Shown here in pieces: positions 1 through 8,413 of a stretch of DNA of 20,532 bases; position 1 is the first letter of the stretch, and each line of letters starts with the position of its first letter. The notes under the pieces are model-generated. The model was not told where the DNA came from, searched no databases, and saw nothing but the letters and a program-made list of their open reading frames with translations. The position numbers and the translations under genes are program-made. The DNA is taken from NCBI GenBank assembly GCA_007119795.1, contig SKOZ01000098.1, positions 1 to 20,532 of the forward strand, given 5' to 3'. The stretch comes from Planctomycetales bacterium. Its GTDB lineage: Bacteria; Planctomycetota; Planctomycetia; Pirellulales; Thermoguttaceae.

Positions 1-59
1 CCACCGGCCGGACCGGCCAGGTCCGTGATGGCAACACCCCCTCCGTTGGGATCCTACCC

Positions 60-1061
60 GTGATCCATTCCGTCGAAGTCGAACGCTTCCGCGGCATCCG
101 CGAGGGCAAGGTCGACCAGCTTACGCCGCTGGTCGTCCTCGTCGGTCCGAACGGCTGCGGGAAGAGCACGCTGCTCGAGGCGCTGTTGATTGGGGGAGGC
201 GCGGAGCTGGGGAGTTCCTGGCGACACGTGCTGGAACGCAGGGATGCGTTGTTTGATCAATTGCGTTGGGTATTCTGGAAGGGGGAGAAGGGTTACAGAT
301 TGGTGGTGATGGTTGCTGGAGAAGACAAAGCGCGCTCCCAATGCCAGCTCGAGTTACTCGTCGATCGCACGGAGCATGGCCTGGACGAGTATAGGGTGAC
401 GGCAGGTAGGTGGGTGGCAGGCCAGGAAGGAGGGGCTGCCGGTGACACCTTCATGATCGTGACTGACCCGCGCCAAATGAAGTGGGACCCCGTGCGTTCG
501 GGGTTTTCGAACGCCGTCCTGGTCGATGCCGCACGGCGGCAGGGCGAGCCCCTTCATCGCCTCTACTCCGAATGCACCCGGCAAGGACGGCGCGAGGAGA
601 TCAAGCGGGTGATCGCGGAAATCGTCCCCGGTGTCATCGACGTCGAGATTCTCACCGAACAGGACCAGCCGGTGCTGTACTTCGTGTATTCGGACCGCAG
701 CGTGCCGGCGGCGCTGGCCGGCGATGGCGTTTTTGCCCTGCTGCGGCTAATCCTCCAGTTCGGTGCGAATAGCGAAGGGACGATCCTCCTGGAAGAGCCC
801 GAGGTCCACCAGCACCCCGCCGCGCTGCGGCAGTCGGCGCGGGCCATCTGGGTGGCCATTCGCCGCGGGCTGCAAGTGGTGCTCACCACGCACAGCCTGG
901 AGCTGATCGACGCCCTGCTGGCCGAATCAAACGACCAAGACCTGGAAAAGCTCTCCCTTTACCGGCTGGCGCTCAGCGAGGACGGCCTGCTCGCCTCCAC
1001 CCGCATTGAGGGGAGCGACGTGGCCTTCGCGCGCACCGAAATCGAGAACGACCTCCGCTGA
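60..1061 (+). CDS. SMC/OLD-type AAA ATPase (AAA_21-like)
   Basis: A 333-residue P-loop ATPase of the RecF/SMC/OLD class. The start is GTG; the N-terminus MIHSVEVERFRGI is the usual first strand of this family, which supports that start although the ribosome site is weak. Visible motifs are Walker A GPNGCGKST (residues 29-37), a signature-like AGDGVFALL stretch near 220, Walker B TILLEEPEVH (241-250) with the paired glutamates typical of ABC-type ATPases, and an H-loop TTHS (276-279). The middle (about 50-215) is divergent and probably the lid or coiled insertion. It ends 5 bases before the TOPRIM-like gene, so the two are almost certainly co-transcribed and probably act together. Family knowledge: such ATPases gate a TOPRIM nuclease in OLD, Gabija and PARIS systems. 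That this pair is a defence system is inference. Base composition is patchily less GC-rich than in later genes, compatible with transfer. Confidence 0.88.
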   Translation: MIHSVEVERFRGIREGKVDQLTPLVVLVGPNGCGKSTLLEALLIGGGAELGSSWRHVLERRDALFDQLRWVFWKGEKGYRLVVMVAGEDKARSQCQLELLVDRTEHGLDEYRVTAGRWVAGQEGGAAGDTFMIVTDPRQMKWDPVRSGFSNAVLVDAARRQGEPLHRLYSECTRQGRREEIKRVIAEIVPGVIDVEILTEQDQPVLYFVYSDRSVPAALAGDGVFALLRLILQFGANSEGTILLEEPEVHQHPAALRQSARAIWVAIRRGLQVVLTTHSLELIDALLAESNDQDLEKLSLYRLALSEDGLLASTRIEGSDVAFARTEIENDLR

Positions 1062-1066
1062 GCACC

Positions 1067-1873
1067 GTGAACGAGCCGACCGAGTCCGTCGTCCTTTGCG
1101 AAGGGTATCACGACCGAGCCTTCTGGGCCGGGTGGTTGCTCCATTTGGGCTGTACGGACCCGGGCGCCGGCAACGGAGCCCGCGGCAAATTGGTCGATCC
1201 CTGGAATAAACCGGTGACCCGCGGCCATTTCGGTTTTCGTTCGACTTCCGGGCGTTTCGTGCGTCTCCAACCCTGCCATAGCCGGGAGAAGGTGATTCGG
1301 GCGGCGCGGATTCGTCTGAGCCAACTCGCCACACAGTCACTGACCCGGCTCGTCGTCTGTGTCGACAGCGACCGCGTGGTCGCCGAGGTTACCGGGGTCC
1401 GGCACCCGAAGCGCGCCAAGCAGTACCTTGTCGGCCCGCTCGATCTTACCAACGCAAAGCCGACTGCCGACGGCGACCTCGTCCTGAGCGACGGGAGGAC
1501 ACTCGTTTCTCTCGTCTGCTGGGAGGCCCCCGATCCACGAAGCGAGGAAATACCCGCAAAGCAGACGCTCGAACGACTCATCTGTGCGGCGCTGATCGAA
1601 TGCCACGCGGAGCGAGGTCCATGGGTCCGGAAGTGGCTGGACTCGCGGCCGGAAGGCCCCCCTGCCCCTCCGGCGGCCGGACCCAAAGAGTTCGCCTTTT
1701 CCCACATGGCCGGCTGGTATGCCGAGCACGCCTGCGAGGACTTCTTCCGGCACTTCTGGAGAGACGAGGATATCGCCAAAGCCCTCGAACGGCGGCTGAG
1801 GGACGTGGTGCGTGGCGGGTGGCCGAGGCGCTGGCAGAATGAGGTTTGGCTACGACGCTTCGGTGGTCGGTGA
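1067..1873 (+). CDS. TOPRIM-like protein (DUF4435/DUF3226-type), partner of the ATPase
   Basis: A 268-residue protein that I read as a small TOPRIM-fold protein. The N-terminus VVLCEGYHDRAFW (residues 8-20) fits the TOPRIM opening strand with its conserved Glu (E12) and the EGxxD pattern of OLD-family and DUF4435/DUF3226 nucleases. LVVCVDSD (95-102) fits the second metal-binding strand with DxD (D100, D102). The rest is not recognisable to me. It starts with GTG 5 bases after the ATPase stop, indicating translational coupling. In OLD and GajA proteins the ATPase and TOPRIM parts are fused; here they are split as in the AriA/AriB (PARIS) arrangement. The biochemical role, whether RNA or DNA cleavage, cannot be read from the sequence. 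The family assignment rests on two motifs and the context. Confidence 0.75.
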   Translation: MNEPTESVVLCEGYHDRAFWAGWLLHLGCTDPGAGNGARGKLVDPWNKPVTRGHFGFRSTSGRFVRLQPCHSREKVIRAARIRLSQLATQSLTRLVVCVDSDRVVAEVTGVRHPKRAKQYLVGPLDLTNAKPTADGDLVLSDGRTLVSLVCWEAPDPRSEEIPAKQTLERLICAALIECHAERGPWVRKWLDSRPEGPPAPPAAGPKEFAFSHMAGWYAEHACEDFFRHFWRDEDIAKALERRLRDVVRGGWPRRWQNEVWLRRFGGR

Positions 1874-1942
1874 TTGCGCTTCGCTGGCAGAACACTCTTC
1901 AGCAACCAGCCACCACCTACCCCTCCCAAATCTCCAGTTGTC

Positions 1943-3070
1943 ATGACCGTTCGCTGTTCGATAACGCTCCTCACTCCCCCCGGCCGGGCGGCTATTGCGA
2001 CGGTGCGGATGGAGGGCCCCGGAGCGGTAGAGGCGGTGGGGCGGCACTTCATCGCGGCGGCGGGGCGGCCGCTCGATCATACAAGAACCGACCAGCTCCG
2101 GTACGGCCGTATCGGCTCGCCGCCGGGAGAACCGGTGGTGGTGCGGGTTTGCGGGCCGGAGGCCGTGGAGATCCACTGCCACGGAGGACGGGCCGCGGCG
2201 GCGATGATCGAGGCGATCTTCGTCGCCGAAGGCGCAACGCCACGGGACTGGCGGCAGTGGGTCCGCGACCGCCACGGGGATCGCTTCGCCGCCGACGCGG
2301 AGATCGCCCTGGCCGAGGCCCCCACCGAGCGAACGGCGGCCATCCTCCTAGACCAGTTCCACGGGGCTCTGCGCCGCGAGTGGGAGGCCGTCGAGGGGGC
2401 ACTCGCGCAAGGGGATGCCGGCGCCGCGGCCGCACGGATCGACCGTCTCCGCGCACGGGCTCCCCTCGGCCGTCATCTCGTGCGTCCCTGGCGGGTCGTG
2501 CTGGCCGGCCGGCCCAATGTGGGCAAGAGCAGCTTGATCAATGCCCTGGTCGGCTATGCGCGGGCGATCGTTCACCCTCGGGCCGGCACCACCCGCGACC
2601 TATTGCACGCCGCGGCGGCTTTCGAGGGTTGGCCGGTCGAGCTCTGCGACACGGCCGGCCTGGGTACCGCCGGCGGCGGCCTCGAAGCCTCCGGGATGCA
2701 CCGCGCTCGCCAGGCACTCGCCGAAGCCGACCTCGTCCTTTGGATCCTGGAGGCGGGCGACGACCAGGCTCCACCGCCGATTTCCGGTGGAGTTGCCGCC
2801 CGGCAGGTGTTCAACAAGGCCGACCTCCTGGCGCCCCCTCGGCGACAGGCAGCCGAGGCGCCCCTGGTCAGCGCCTTGACGGGCGAGGGGGTCGAGCGGC
2901 TGGCGAGTCACGTCGCCGCCTGGCTCGTTCCCGAGCCACCCCCCCTCGGTGCTGCGGTCCCCTTCACCGACGCGCAGATCGCGGCGCTCGATGCAGCCGC
3001 GGAATTCCTGCAACGGGATGTGATCGACGACGCCGTCAGCGTGATGCGGCACGCCGGAACGGCGCATTAG
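1943..3070 (+). CDS. MnmE/TrmE-like GTPase lacking the C-terminal Cys motif
   Basis: A 375-residue protein built like a shortened MnmE. Residues 1-90 resemble the MnmE N-terminal formyl-THF-binding domain (TPPGRAAIATVR at 11-22; EIHCHGG at 76-82). A short helical part follows, with the remnant LAEAPTERTAA (123-133). The G domain is complete: GRPNVGKSS (189-197), GTTRD (215-219), DTAGL (236-240), NKADL (291-295) and SALTGEG (310-316). True MnmE is about 450 residues and ends in a C(I/L/V)GK motif whose Cys is needed for tRNA wobble-uridine modification; this protein ends in VMRHAGTAH with no such Cys. It is therefore either a lineage-specific paralogue or an MnmE that has lost that function. 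The ATG at 1943 was chosen because the next residues match the MnmE start; a TTG at 1874 would add 23 unrelated residues. Confidence 0.85.
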   Translation: MTVRCSITLLTPPGRAAIATVRMEGPGAVEAVGRHFIAAAGRPLDHTRTDQLRYGRIGSPPGEPVVVRVCGPEAVEIHCHGGRAAAAMIEAIFVAEGATPRDWRQWVRDRHGDRFAADAEIALAEAPTERTAAILLDQFHGALRREWEAVEGALAQGDAGAAAARIDRLRARAPLGRHLVRPWRVVLAGRPNVGKSSLINALVGYARAIVHPRAGTTRDLLHAAAAFEGWPVELCDTAGLGTAGGGLEASGMHRARQALAEADLVLWILEAGDDQAPPPISGGVAARQVFNKADLLAPPRRQAAEAPLVSALTGEGVERLASHVAAWLVPEPPPLGAAVPFTDAQIAALDAAAEFLQRDVIDDAVSVMRHAGTAH

Positions 3071-3102
3071 CCGCCCGCCGCCCCAGGAGGCGGCTCGGCG
3101 GC
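3070..3102 (+). terminator. GC-rich hairpin after the MnmE-like gene
   Basis: GCCGCC (3070-3075) and CCGCC (3078-3082) pair with GGCGG (3089-3093) and GGCGGC (3097-3102), separated by small internal loops and capped by six unpaired bases. It begins at the last base of the stop codon. There is no T-run after it, so it is at best a terminator-like or mRNA-stabilising hairpin. Confidence 0.35.
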
Positions 3103-3577
3103 CGTTCGGCACCGGTTGCGGCGTGGAATTGCCTATCGGCCAAATGGGCGCGGTCGCAACGGCGGCCGCCGGTGTTTACGTTGGGAGGGAACTGCTCATA
3201 GGGTTAGGATGGGTGGTCGGCCAAGACGATCGCCAGCGTTCCTAGGCGCCGCGGTATCCACCACGCCGCCTATCTTCCCCAGAGCTGCCAAACCGAGGTG
3301 CGTCCCAAAGAGGGGGATGGACTTTACCCATTTGTGTGATTTTGGAATTCTCGGCAGTCCGAGCTATTCTCGACGTTCGGGTTCGGCTATCATGTGTTGT
3401 GGGGCCGCGGGCATCCGCGATAGTAGCGGCGCGTAGCCGCGGCTCGGGGGAGGCCGGCAGGAAGTACGGGTACAATCCAGGACGAGGCGGAGCGAATAGC
3501 TTAAGTGGAACAGACGGAAGCAGGCATCCAACCTCCTCACAAAACTAGTCGGTTGCGGGAACGCGGAGGGATGTGCG
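3071..3577. other. Intergenic region, no convincing gene
   Basis: About 500 bases between the MnmE-like gene and the zinc-ribbon gene. An open frame at 3116-3436 has an arginine-rich, low-complexity product and no ribosome site, and I do not accept it as a gene. The stretch around 3300-3400 is less GC-rich than its surroundings and contains the candidate promoter listed separately. A second isolated -10-like TACAAT lies at 3471-3476 without a recognisable -35. I see nothing else in it. Confidence 0.6.
3342..3370 (+). promoter_or_regulatory. Possible sigma70-type promoter upstream of the zinc-ribbon gene
   Basis: TTGGAA (3342-3347) and TATTCT (3365-3370) are separated by 17 bases; each matches the consensus at 4 of 6 positions. 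The spacer contains a small perfect inverted repeat, CTCGG-CAGT-CCGAG, that could be an operator. A promoter here would give a leader of about 200 bases. Confidence 0.35.
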
Positions 3578-3919
3578 ATGTCGATCCGGGTGTCTTGCCC
3601 GAACGGGCACACGCTGAACGTCAAGGATAGCTGGGCTGGGATGTCGGGGCTATGCCCCGTCTGCAAGGCGCGGGTGAAGGTTCCCGTGCCCGCGGCCGAG
3701 CAGCTCTCCGAAGACGACATTCTATCCTTCCTGGGTCCCCACGAGCCCTCGCGCAAAGGCATCTCGGTGGGCAGCGACTTCTCCGGCGACGAACGCGACG
3801 AGACGGAACGGCGAGGGCCTCCGAAGAAGATCTGCGACATGTGCAACCGTGAGATTGAGGCGGGGACGCACATTTGCCCTTACTGCCGGACCTACATCGC
3901 CGGCCTGCGGGATATCTGA
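3578..3919 (+). CDS. Small double zinc-ribbon protein
   Basis: A 113-residue protein with two predicted zinc-binding modules joined by an acidic linker. The N-terminal one uses C7, H11 (CPNGH), C26 and C29 (CPVC); the C-terminal one uses C86, C89 (CDMC), C100 and C103 (CPYC). The linker (about 40-82) is rich in Asp, Glu and Ser and looks disordered, with no membrane segment or signal peptide. The ATG is preceded by GGAGGG at a suitable distance. Small zinc-ribbon proteins of this type are common in Planctomycetota and their function is unknown; roles in nucleic-acid or protein binding are guesses from the fold. It is convergent with tadA, with only 9 bases between the stops. Confidence 0.85.
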   Translation: MSIRVSCPNGHTLNVKDSWAGMSGLCPVCKARVKVPVPAAEQLSEDDILSFLGPHEPSRKGISVGSDFSGDERDETERRGPPKKICDMCNREIEAGTHICPYCRTYIAGLRDI

Positions 3920-3928
3920 ACCGCCGCG

Positions 3929-4450
3929 TCACTTCTTCCCCAGGCGGCGCTGGGCCTTGAAGAACTCGGTTAGGAGCGCCGCGCACGGCTCGGCGAAGAC
4001 GCCTTCGATGACCGCGCAGCGGTGGTTGAAGCGGTCGTCCTCTAACAGGCAGTAGAGTGTCCGCACGGCGCCGGCCTTGGGATCGGGGGCGCCGAAGACG
4101 ACCTGCGGGATGCGGGCTTGGAGGATGGCCCCCGCACACATCGGACAGGGTTCGAGCGTCACGTAGAGCGTGCAGTCCACCAGGCGCCACGACCCCAACG
4201 CCGCAGCAGCCTGGGTGATGGCCAGCATCTCGGCGTGCGCCGTGGGGTCGCGAAGCTGCTCCCGCTGGTTATGGGCGCTCCCCACCACGCGCCCTTCGCA
4301 GGCGACTACCGCTCCGATGGGCACTTCCCCTTCCGCCACCGCCGCCTCCGCCTCGCGGAGCGCCAGCCGCATGAAGTGGCCGTGGGCGAGCGGGTCGGTC
4401 GGATCGTCGAAAGGAGGCACGGGGCTTGCCGGGCGGGGGAGGAAAGACAC
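3929..4450 (-). CDS. tadA: tRNA-specific adenosine deaminase TadA
   Basis: About 173 residues with the full cytidine/deoxycytidylate-deaminase-fold signature of TadA, which converts A34 to inosine in the anticodon of tRNA-Arg(ACG). With the start used here, the zinc ligand and catalytic Glu lie in the HAEM motif (about residues 72-75) and the Cys ligands in PCPMCAGA (about 101-108). [11 protein letters not shown] and GEVPIGAVV are the typical N-terminal helix and first strand. The start is uncertain: the frame is open to 4672, but the upstream residues are Arg/Pro-rich and unlike TadA. I chose GTG at 4450 because GGGGGTGG lies just upstream; ATG at 4372 is the alternative and still leaves the core intact. 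It has its own upstream promoter candidate. Confidence 0.95.
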   Translation of the reverse strand: MSFLPRPASPVPPFDDPTDPLAHGHFMRLALREAEAAVAEGEVPIGAVVACEGRVVGSAHNQREQLRDPTAHAEMLAITQAAAALGSWRLVDCTLYVTLEPCPMCAGAILQARIPQVVFGAPDPKAGAVRTLYCLLEDDRFNHRCAVIEGVFAEPCAALLTEFFKAQRRLGKK

Positions 4451-4615
4451 CAAGACCACCCCCGCGCCGCCCGGGCGGTTTTCGCTGGGCGTCGAGCGAC
4501 GGGGGCGCGGCGGCCGAGCAGGATGTCTTCCCCTGCCATCGCCACGCTCCACGGCGCGCAAACCGTCGGTGGAGACGCCGCCCGCCGTTTCCAGGGGGTG
4601 GAATGAAGTAGCCGT

Positions 4616-4644
4616 ATTCTGCTGCCGCCGCGCTGGGCTGTCAA
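4616..4644 (-). promoter_or_regulatory. Candidate sigma70-type promoter for tadA
   Basis: Read on the minus strand, a perfect TTGACA (4639-4644) is followed after 17 bases by CAGAAT (4616-4621, 4 of 6). It would give a leader of about 160 bases to the GTG at 4450. The gap from 4451 to 4904 otherwise shows only the element at 4766-4787. Confidence 0.45.
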
Positions 4645-4765
4645 TGCGCCACGCGACGCCGAGGTGCGGCAAGCGGCGCCTTACGCGGCCCCGCCGTTCG
4701 CACGAGCCGGAAGGACACCCGGGCAGGCGTCTGGCGGCGCGGCGCCGGGAAACGCCGCCTTTCCC

Positions 4766-4787
4766 TTGACATGCGGCATCGTGCCGC
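4766..4787 (+). promoter_or_regulatory. TTGACA box next to a perfect inverted repeat
   Basis: A perfect -35-like TTGACA (4766-4771) is directly followed by GCGGCA-TCG-TGCCGC (4773-4787), a 6-bp perfect inverted repeat. No good -10 lies 16 to 18 bases further on, so promoter activity is uncertain; the repeat could be an operator for the downstream exported-enzyme operon. Confidence 0.3.
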
Positions 4788-4904
4788 GGGAGACTGGGAG
4801 GGCCCGGACGGAAGTGCCCCCAAGCGGTGCGGACGACCGGACTGCGGCGCCGGTTGCCGCACTGAAGAGCGAAGGACTACCCGCCTCCCTGCGGAGAGAA
4901 CACC

Positions 4905-6410
4905 GTGACCCTGCGCGGAACCGCCGTCGCTGCCGCCATCCTTCTTGTCGGCAGCCTCGTCAGCTCAGGCGCCCTGGCGTGGGGGCCCCATACCGAGATC
5001 ACCCGGGCGGCCCTCGACGCCGTACACGCCACGGACGCGGCCGAAGACTGGCGCGAGGCCTTCGGCGAGGAGAACCTCGACGCCCTGACCCGCTTTTGCT
5101 GGCTGCCCGACCAGCAGGGGCACGACCTGGGGAGCTTCTACGCCGACGATTACCTGCTTTTCCCCGCCCTCCCGTACCACGTGAACCATGTCATGCCCCA
5201 CGTGGTGGAGAGCTTTGCTCCCTGTTTCCACCGCAGCCTCCAGGCGCTGCGGACGGAGACATCGGTGAACGCCTCGCGGCACCTGGGAACGCTCCTGCAC
5301 TTCGTGGAGGATGCCGGCGCCCCGCCGCACGCGAAGGAACGTTGTCCCCATCACTACGAATTGGAGAACTGGCTGCCGGCCGACCAGATCGCCATTCCCG
5401 GATACCGGCCGCGGCTGCTGGGCGCTACCGACGAGAAGGCGCTGGCGGGCTTCGAGGATCGCATGGCGGCGCTGATCGCCTATTCCGCTGAGCGGGCGGA
5501 ACAGGCCCTGCCCCTGGTCGAGGCCGAGGACGGCCGCGCCCAGGTCGAGCCGATTATCCTCGAAGCGGCGCTGGAATCGGCCCGTGTTTCCGCCGACGTC
5601 CTCTACACGATGTTCACGCTGGGACTGGCGACGCAGCCGCCGGGGGCCGGCCTGGCGGGAACCGTGACCGCCGCCGAGATCCCCCTTCGCAACGACCATG
5701 GCGCGAGGATCGTCTTGCTGGGAACCGACTACACCACGCTCGCGGTGACTGCCGAGGGAGAGTCTGCCGGGAGCGGATGGCAGGGGAGCTACGCGTTCCG
5801 CAACCTGCCGGCGGGCACGTACCGCGTGCTGGCCTATCGCACGGCGTCGCAGGTGCAGGTCTCCGACCCGGTGACGCTCCGGACCGGCGAGGTGACGCGG
5901 CTCGATTTTTCCCTGCGGCCGACCGAGCCGGCGGGGAACCTTGTGCAGAACCCCGACGGTAGTCTCGAGTACCTGCTGTCGGGCACGGAGGGTCGTCCGG
6001 CAGTCAAGGAGGACATGCACCCACCCGGGGCGGCCCACGTCCGCGGTCCCCACGCATTGGCGGCCGGCCGCTCCATGCTGCCGCCCAGCGAGCAGATGGT
6101 CGATCGTTGGCGCTATCGCTCCGACGATCCCGGACCCCGCTGGACCAGCGACATGATCCACGTGCACCCCGGTGTCACCTACCGCTGCGGCGCCGTCGTC
6201 CACGACGAGTCCGTGCGGGTGCGATTTCAATTTCACGCCGCGTCGCTGCCCCGCGATACGGACGCCGCACGTAGGGAGCTGGCGACGGGGACGCACCCCG
6301 CGGAGCTGCGGCACACGGCCACGGAAAACCACCAGGCCGCCTTCGTGATCGTGGAGACCGACCGCCCCTTGGCCGAAGCCATCGAGCGCGTCTGGGTCGT
6401 GCCCGAATAG
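4905..6410 (+). CDS. Secreted S1/P1-nuclease / zinc phospholipase C-like protein with extra beta domains
   Basis: A 501-residue exported protein. A signal peptide (1-25, ending SSGALA) is followed at once by Trp26 (WGPHTEIT). An N-terminal Trp created by signal cleavage is the hallmark of the S1/P1 nuclease and zinc-dependent phospholipase C superfamily, where it ligates zinc. Other likely ligands are H29, D69, H92, H126/H132, D136 and H142, in RHLGTLLHFVEDAGAPPHA (125-143), and HHYELENW (149-156). About 237-330 looks like a carboxypeptidase-regulatory-like beta sandwich (SYAFRNLPAGTYRVLAY). The C-terminal 170 residues are an unrecognised, probably beta-rich domain. The start is GTG with GGAGAGAA upstream. 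Whether the substrate is phospholipid or nucleic acid cannot be decided by eye. It opens a run of three exported proteins. Confidence 0.8.
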   Translation: MTLRGTAVAAAILLVGSLVSSGALAWGPHTEITRAALDAVHATDAAEDWREAFGEENLDALTRFCWLPDQQGHDLGSFYADDYLLFPALPYHVNHVMPHVVESFAPCFHRSLQALRTETSVNASRHLGTLLHFVEDAGAPPHAKERCPHHYELENWLPADQIAIPGYRPRLLGATDEKALAGFEDRMAALIAYSAERAEQALPLVEAEDGRAQVEPIILEAALESARVSADVLYTMFTLGLATQPPGAGLAGTVTAAEIPLRNDHGARIVLLGTDYTTLAVTAEGESAGSGWQGSYAFRNLPAGTYRVLAYRTASQVQVSDPVTLRTGEVTRLDFSLRPTEPAGNLVQNPDGSLEYLLSGTEGRPAVKEDMHPPGAAHVRGPHALAAGRSMLPPSEQMVDRWRYRSDDPGPRWTSDMIHVHPGVTYRCGAVVHDESVRVRFQFHAASLPRDTDAARRELATGTHPAELRHTATENHQAAFVIVETDRPLAEAIERVWVVPE

Positions 6411-6442
6411 CCGAGAGGACGCCCTTGCCCCGCCGAGACACC

Positions 6443-8338
6443 ATGAAACCCGCCCCTATTCGATGCGCCGCCGTGCTGCTGAGCGCCTTTGCGGGCATCG
6501 CCGGTGCGCCCGCGCCGGCTCCCGCGGCGGCCGAGCCCGAGCGGGTCTTCCACGTCCGCGACTTCGGTGCCCAGGCAAACGATCCAGGCGATTCCGGTGC
6601 CGCCATCCGGGCGGCGATCCGCGCAGCCGTCGCTTCCGGCACCGGGGCCGAGCTGGTCTTCGACGCGGGGACCTACCGCGTGGCGCCGCAGCGGCCGCGG
6701 GGCCACTGCCTGCCCGTTGCCGAAGCCGACGGCCTGCACCTGCGCGGGGCGAAGCAGGGGACCCACCTCGTCTTCACCGATCCCATCTCCAGCGGCATCG
6801 CCGTCCTCGGAGGGCGAGGAGTCGTCGTCACCGGTCTGACCCTCGACTACGACCCGCTTCCCTTCTGCCAGGGCACCGTACGGGCCGTGGACGTCGAAGC
6901 CGGACACTTCGACCTCGAGATCGAGGAGGGCTATCCCACGCCGGACGGCGAGAACTTCGTCCGCGCCATCGAGCCCTACGGCAAGTGGGGCATGATCATG
7001 GACCGCGCCGCCCGACGGATCAAGGCGGGCACGCCGGACCACTACATGACCCCCCGCTGGGAACACCGCGAGGGGCGGCTCTGGCGGTTCTTTACGGCCA
7101 GTGAGCATGTTCGGCGGCAACTGGCGCGCATGGAGGTAGGCGACGCCTACGTCCACTTGGGTCGCGGCCACGGCTCGGCCGTCCTCGCCCGGGGGTGCGA
7201 TGATGTGCGGATCGAGAATGTCGTGGTCCACGCTGCCCCCGCGCTCGCCGTCGGCCTGGTTGGCAACCGCGGCGCCATCGTGGTCCGCGGCCTCGAAGTC
7301 CGCTTCCCCCCCGAAACCACCCGACTGCTCACGACCAACGCCGATGGCGTCCACTGCCAGCAGAACCGCTCCGGGCCGGTCATCGAGGACTGCTATTTCG
7401 AGGGCATGGCCGACGATGGCATCAACATCTACGCGCCGCCGAACGTGGTCCACGAGGTCCGCAGGCCTGCGGAGTGGCTCGTCTCGGCAGGTTGCCAGGT
7501 GCTGCCCGGCGACCGCCTGCAGGTTTTCGACCCGCGGGCGGGCCGGATCCGCGGCAGCGTGCGGGCGCTCGAGGTGCGCCAGGAGGGCCGCGCGCTGCTT
7601 CTGGTGCTGGAAGAGCCGCTTGCGGGGGTCGTCGCGGGAGAGGATTATCGCTCGGCCGATACGCTCTACAATCTCGATGCCTGCGGAGCGGGGTTCCGGA
7701 TTCGCGAGAACCACTTCCGCGGCCACCGCCGGTATGGCTGCCTCCTCCGCGCCGGGCAGGGCACGGTGGAGGGCAATCTCTTCGACGACACCACCGGCGC
7801 CGGCGTGGTGCTGACCAACGAGCCGGACTGGCCCGAGGGTCCGGTCCCCTGGGATGTCACCGTTCGCGGCAACCGGTTCCTCCGTGGCGGGACGTGCCTG
7901 GGCTATGCCGATTCCCCTCACGGCGCAGCCCTGGCGGTTCGTGGCGCGCGGCTGGGGCACGCCACGGCCGAGGGGACGCCGCTCCGAGGGATCACGATCG
8001 AAGGTAATGAATTTCTCGATCGTCCAGGAGCCGCCATCTACGTGGGCGGGGCCCAGGAAGTCGTCGTGCGCGAGAACCGCATCGTGGGCACTGCAGGGGC
8101 CGAGCTGCGGCGCGCGGGCGGCGCGGTCGTCATCGAACAGAGCCGCCGGGTCCTCCTTGCAGACAACCAGGTCATCGATCCCCGGACGGGAGTCACCGCT
8201 GCCGTAGAGATTCGCGGCGGCACGGCCCCCGGCGAGGAGGGCGTGCGGATCGAGGGTCTTGCAGCGTCGCTGGGCCCGGAAGCTCGAGCGGTCGAAGATC
8301 ATCGTCCGCAGCCGGAGGGGGCGAGGGGGCGGCATTAG
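6443..8338 (+). CDS. Secreted right-handed beta-helix protein, GH110/pectate-lyase-like
   Basis: A 631-residue exported protein with signal peptide (about 1-30, Ala/Pro-rich). FHVRDFGAQAND (36-47) is the classic opening of pectate-lyase-3-type parallel beta-helices, and repeated strand patterns with Asn (ENVVVH, GNRFLRG, GNEFLD, ENRIVG) run to the C-terminus. The centre, TTNADGVH...IEDCYFEGMADDGINIY (297-330), resembles GH110 exo-alpha-galactosidases, which carry a catalytic Asp cluster in a similar TADA...C.F.....DDA.N context; the equivalents would be D301, D324 and D325. Glycosidase activity is therefore plausible but unproven. The start is ambiguous: ATG 6443 gives a clean signal peptide, whereas TTG 6425 has the better ribosome site (GAGAGGA). 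It lies 32 bases after the previous gene, consistent with one operon. Confidence 0.82.
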   Translation: MKPAPIRCAAVLLSAFAGIAGAPAPAPAAAEPERVFHVRDFGAQANDPGDSGAAIRAAIRAAVASGTGAELVFDAGTYRVAPQRPRGHCLPVAEADGLHLRGAKQGTHLVFTDPISSGIAVLGGRGVVVTGLTLDYDPLPFCQGTVRAVDVEAGHFDLEIEEGYPTPDGENFVRAIEPYGKWGMIMDRAARRIKAGTPDHYMTPRWEHREGRLWRFFTASEHVRRQLARMEVGDAYVHLGRGHGSAVLARGCDDVRIENVVVHAAPALAVGLVGNRGAIVVRGLEVRFPPETTRLLTTNADGVHCQQNRSGPVIEDCYFEGMADDGINIYAPPNVVHEVRRPAEWLVSAGCQVLPGDRLQVFDPRAGRIRGSVRALEVRQEGRALLLVLEEPLAGVVAGEDYRSADTLYNLDACGAGFRIRENHFRGHRRYGCLLRAGQGTVEGNLFDDTTGAGVVLTNEPDWPEGPVPWDVTVRGNRFLRGGTCLGYADSPHGAALAVRGARLGHATAEGTPLRGITIEGNEFLDRPGAAIYVGGAQEVVVRENRIVGTAGAELRRAGGAVVIEQSRRVLLADNQVIDPRTGVTAAVEIRGGTAPGEEGVRIEGLAASLGPEARAVEDHRPQPEGARGRH

Positions 8339-8413
8339 CCCGCACCGAGACGGCGGGAGCTGCCGGCTTCCACCTGCCCGCCCGCGGCACCCATCACCTC
8401 AGGAGGTCGTTCC

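Noticed and set aside
6..18. Perfect inverted repeat GGCCGG-A-CCGGCC at the left edge
   Set aside because: Short GC-only palindrome in a GC-rich genome; no supporting context.
3116..3436. A 106-codon open frame in the intergenic region
   Set aside because: Arg/Gly-rich product, no ribosome site, no recognisable motif; likely chance.
4965..6332. A 455-codon antisense frame under the PLC-like gene
   Set aside because: It has no ribosome site or motif, while the plus strand has a signal peptide with a following Trp and zinc-ligand pattern.
6233..8335. A 700-codon open frame antisense to the beta-helix gene
   Set aside because: It mirrors the plus-strand gene, which has a signal peptide, beta-helix motifs and operon context; the antisense product matches nothing recognisable.
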